Assembly (NCBI GenBank): GCA_964469165.1
Contig: CAYXXZ010000069.1
Location: 1 to 16,221, forward strand
Origin: CAYXXZ01 sp964469165
GTDB taxonomy: Bacteria; Pseudomonadota; Gammaproteobacteria; Pseudomonadales; Porticoccaceae
Reading direction: 5' to 3'
Length of the DNA stretch: 16,221 nucleotides
Under the pieces are notes generated by a model, which worked only from the letters and a program-made list of their open reading frames with translations, had not been told where the DNA came from and did no database searches. Of the stretch, positions 15,386 to 16,221 are shown in pieces. How positions within the stretch are numbered: the first letter of the stretch is position 1; each line of letters opens with the position of its first letter. The translations under genes were made by a program, and so were the position numbers.

Positions 15386-16221
15386 CTATGGATGAGGAGC
15401 CGGCAGTGCAACCACGCCATTGGCGGCGGCAGGCTCCACCGCCTCGAGTAAACCCTTGCGGAAACATTCGTTGCTGCCGCGGGGATCCTGCAGGATCTGC
15501 AGCAGCTCACCGAGTTCGAGCCACAATTGCGGCGTCGATTGCAGGCGGATGGCGGTCTCGAAATACTCCTTGCCCTTACCCCACAGCTGGTTGCGCACGG
15601 ATAGTCGAGCCAGCGTGTGCAGCAGCGCATGACTGTCTGAATGCTCCGCCAGCCAGCTTTCGGCCGTTTTCAGTTGCGCGGCGGTGTCTGCCTTCAGTTC
15701 GCCATACAAGCGCACCAATTCCTCGTCCCAGTGGCGGGCGATGAAGCGCCGCAGCCGCGTCTCGGCCTTGGCGTCCAGTCCCAAACGGCACAGCTGGCGC
15801 ACATAAGCAGCCACCAGGTGCGGATGCTTTTGAAGACCGCGGGGAAGGCGATCCCAAAGCTGATCCAGCTCGCGCTGTTGTTCCGTCATCGAACTGTGGC
15901 TTTGGCGCGTTTCGGCAAAGGCACCGATGATCTCGCCGTAGACTTCGATCTCCAGAGCGGCCAGTTCCGCAGATGACACAGCTTTATGTCTTTTCAGATC
16001 GACGAGCAATGCCTCGAGCCCGTGCCAATCCCGCATTCCCTTGCGGCTGGTCGCCAGCAGGCGCAGCACGGTGGGGTGGGACGGCGCCTGGCGGTGCAGG
16101 CTCTGCAGCAGCGTCAGGGCGCGGTCGAATCTGTTGTCCTGCAGCAACATGCGCGCCTTCAGCAGCCCGGCGGTGAGATTGTCCGAGACACCGTTTTCCT
16201 CTGCCTTCTGGAGCAGATCCT
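15386..16221 (-). CDS. hemY: HemY-like TPR protein of the heme biosynthesis cluster, 5' partial
   Basis: The frame is open through the window edge, so the N-terminus lies outside; the methionine at 16150 is internal. About 277 residues are present of a family usually near 400. The visible part is made of TPR-like helical pairs, for example LTAGLLKARMLLQDNRFD, and ends with LARLSVRNQLWGKGKEYFETAI, a block characteristic of proteobacterial HemY. That family has two membrane helices at its N-terminus (not in view) and a periplasmic TPR part. It is usually encoded after hemC, hemD and hemX; its exact role in heme or porphyrin metabolism is not settled. This is not the protoporphyrinogen oxidase that shares the name in Gram-positive bacteria. 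The stop is TAG. The gene converges on pckA. Confidence 0.85.
   Translation of the reverse strand, partial: DLLQKAEENGVSDNLTAGLLKARMLLQDNRFDRALTLLQSLHRQAPSHPTVLRLLATSRKGMRDWHGLEALLVDLKRHKAVSSAELAALEIEVYGEIIGAFAETRQSHSSMTEQQRELDQLWDRLPRGLQKHPHLVAAYVRQLCRLGLDAKAETRLRRFIARHWDEELVRLYGELKADTAAQLKTAESWLAEHSDSHALLHTLARLSVRNQLWGKGKEYFETAIRLQSTPQLWLELGELLQILQDPRGSNECFRKGLLEAVEPAAANGVVALPAPHP

Noticed and set aside
15199..15744. Open frames on the + strand across the REP pair and hemY
   Set aside because: They cross palindromic repeats and run opposite hemY, with no protein-family resemblance.

Overview
The window looks like a gammaproteobacterial chromosome of roughly 60% GC. Evidence is the leuS-lptE-holA block, an hslO-pckA pair, a HemY-type gene, and REP palindromes of the kind common in Pseudomonas and relatives (GTAGGAGC edges). 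The genus cannot be named from this sequence.

Region 1 (1-5854) is an accessory, defence-like cluster on the + strand. It holds the 3' part of a type III-like (beta-class) N6-adenine DNA methyltransferase, a lower-GC PIN-like nuclease gene with a GTG start, and a TTG-started fusion of a RelE/ParE-fold domain to a UvrD-family helicase. No res endonuclease gene is visible, so this is not a complete classical type III restriction system within the window.

Region 2 (about 5997-13651) is housekeeping. It contains leuS, lptE and holA as one operon, then a TerC-family membrane protein behind a long perfect inverted repeat, hslO (redox chaperone Hsp33), and pckA (ATP-type PEP carboxykinase) with its own likely promoter and a strong symmetrical terminator.

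Region 3 (13652-15385) is the gap between convergent pckA and hemY. It holds REP palindromes and one complete IS1111-group IS110-family insertion sequence of about 1.43 kb. The element has subterminal inverted repeats (12/13 match), a DEDD transposase and a long noncoding right end. That right end folds on paper into a nested stem with an internal loop. One loop strand reads GGCTCCTAC, the complement of the REP edge into which the element appears to have inserted, and the other reads CTGTA, matching the other side of the site. This is a strong candidate guide (bridge/seek) RNA with readable target specificity. A second fold-back pairs the element's left inverted repeat with the transposase ribosome binding site and start codon.

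Region 4 (15386-16221) is the C-terminal part of a HemY-like TPR protein on the - strand, running off the window.
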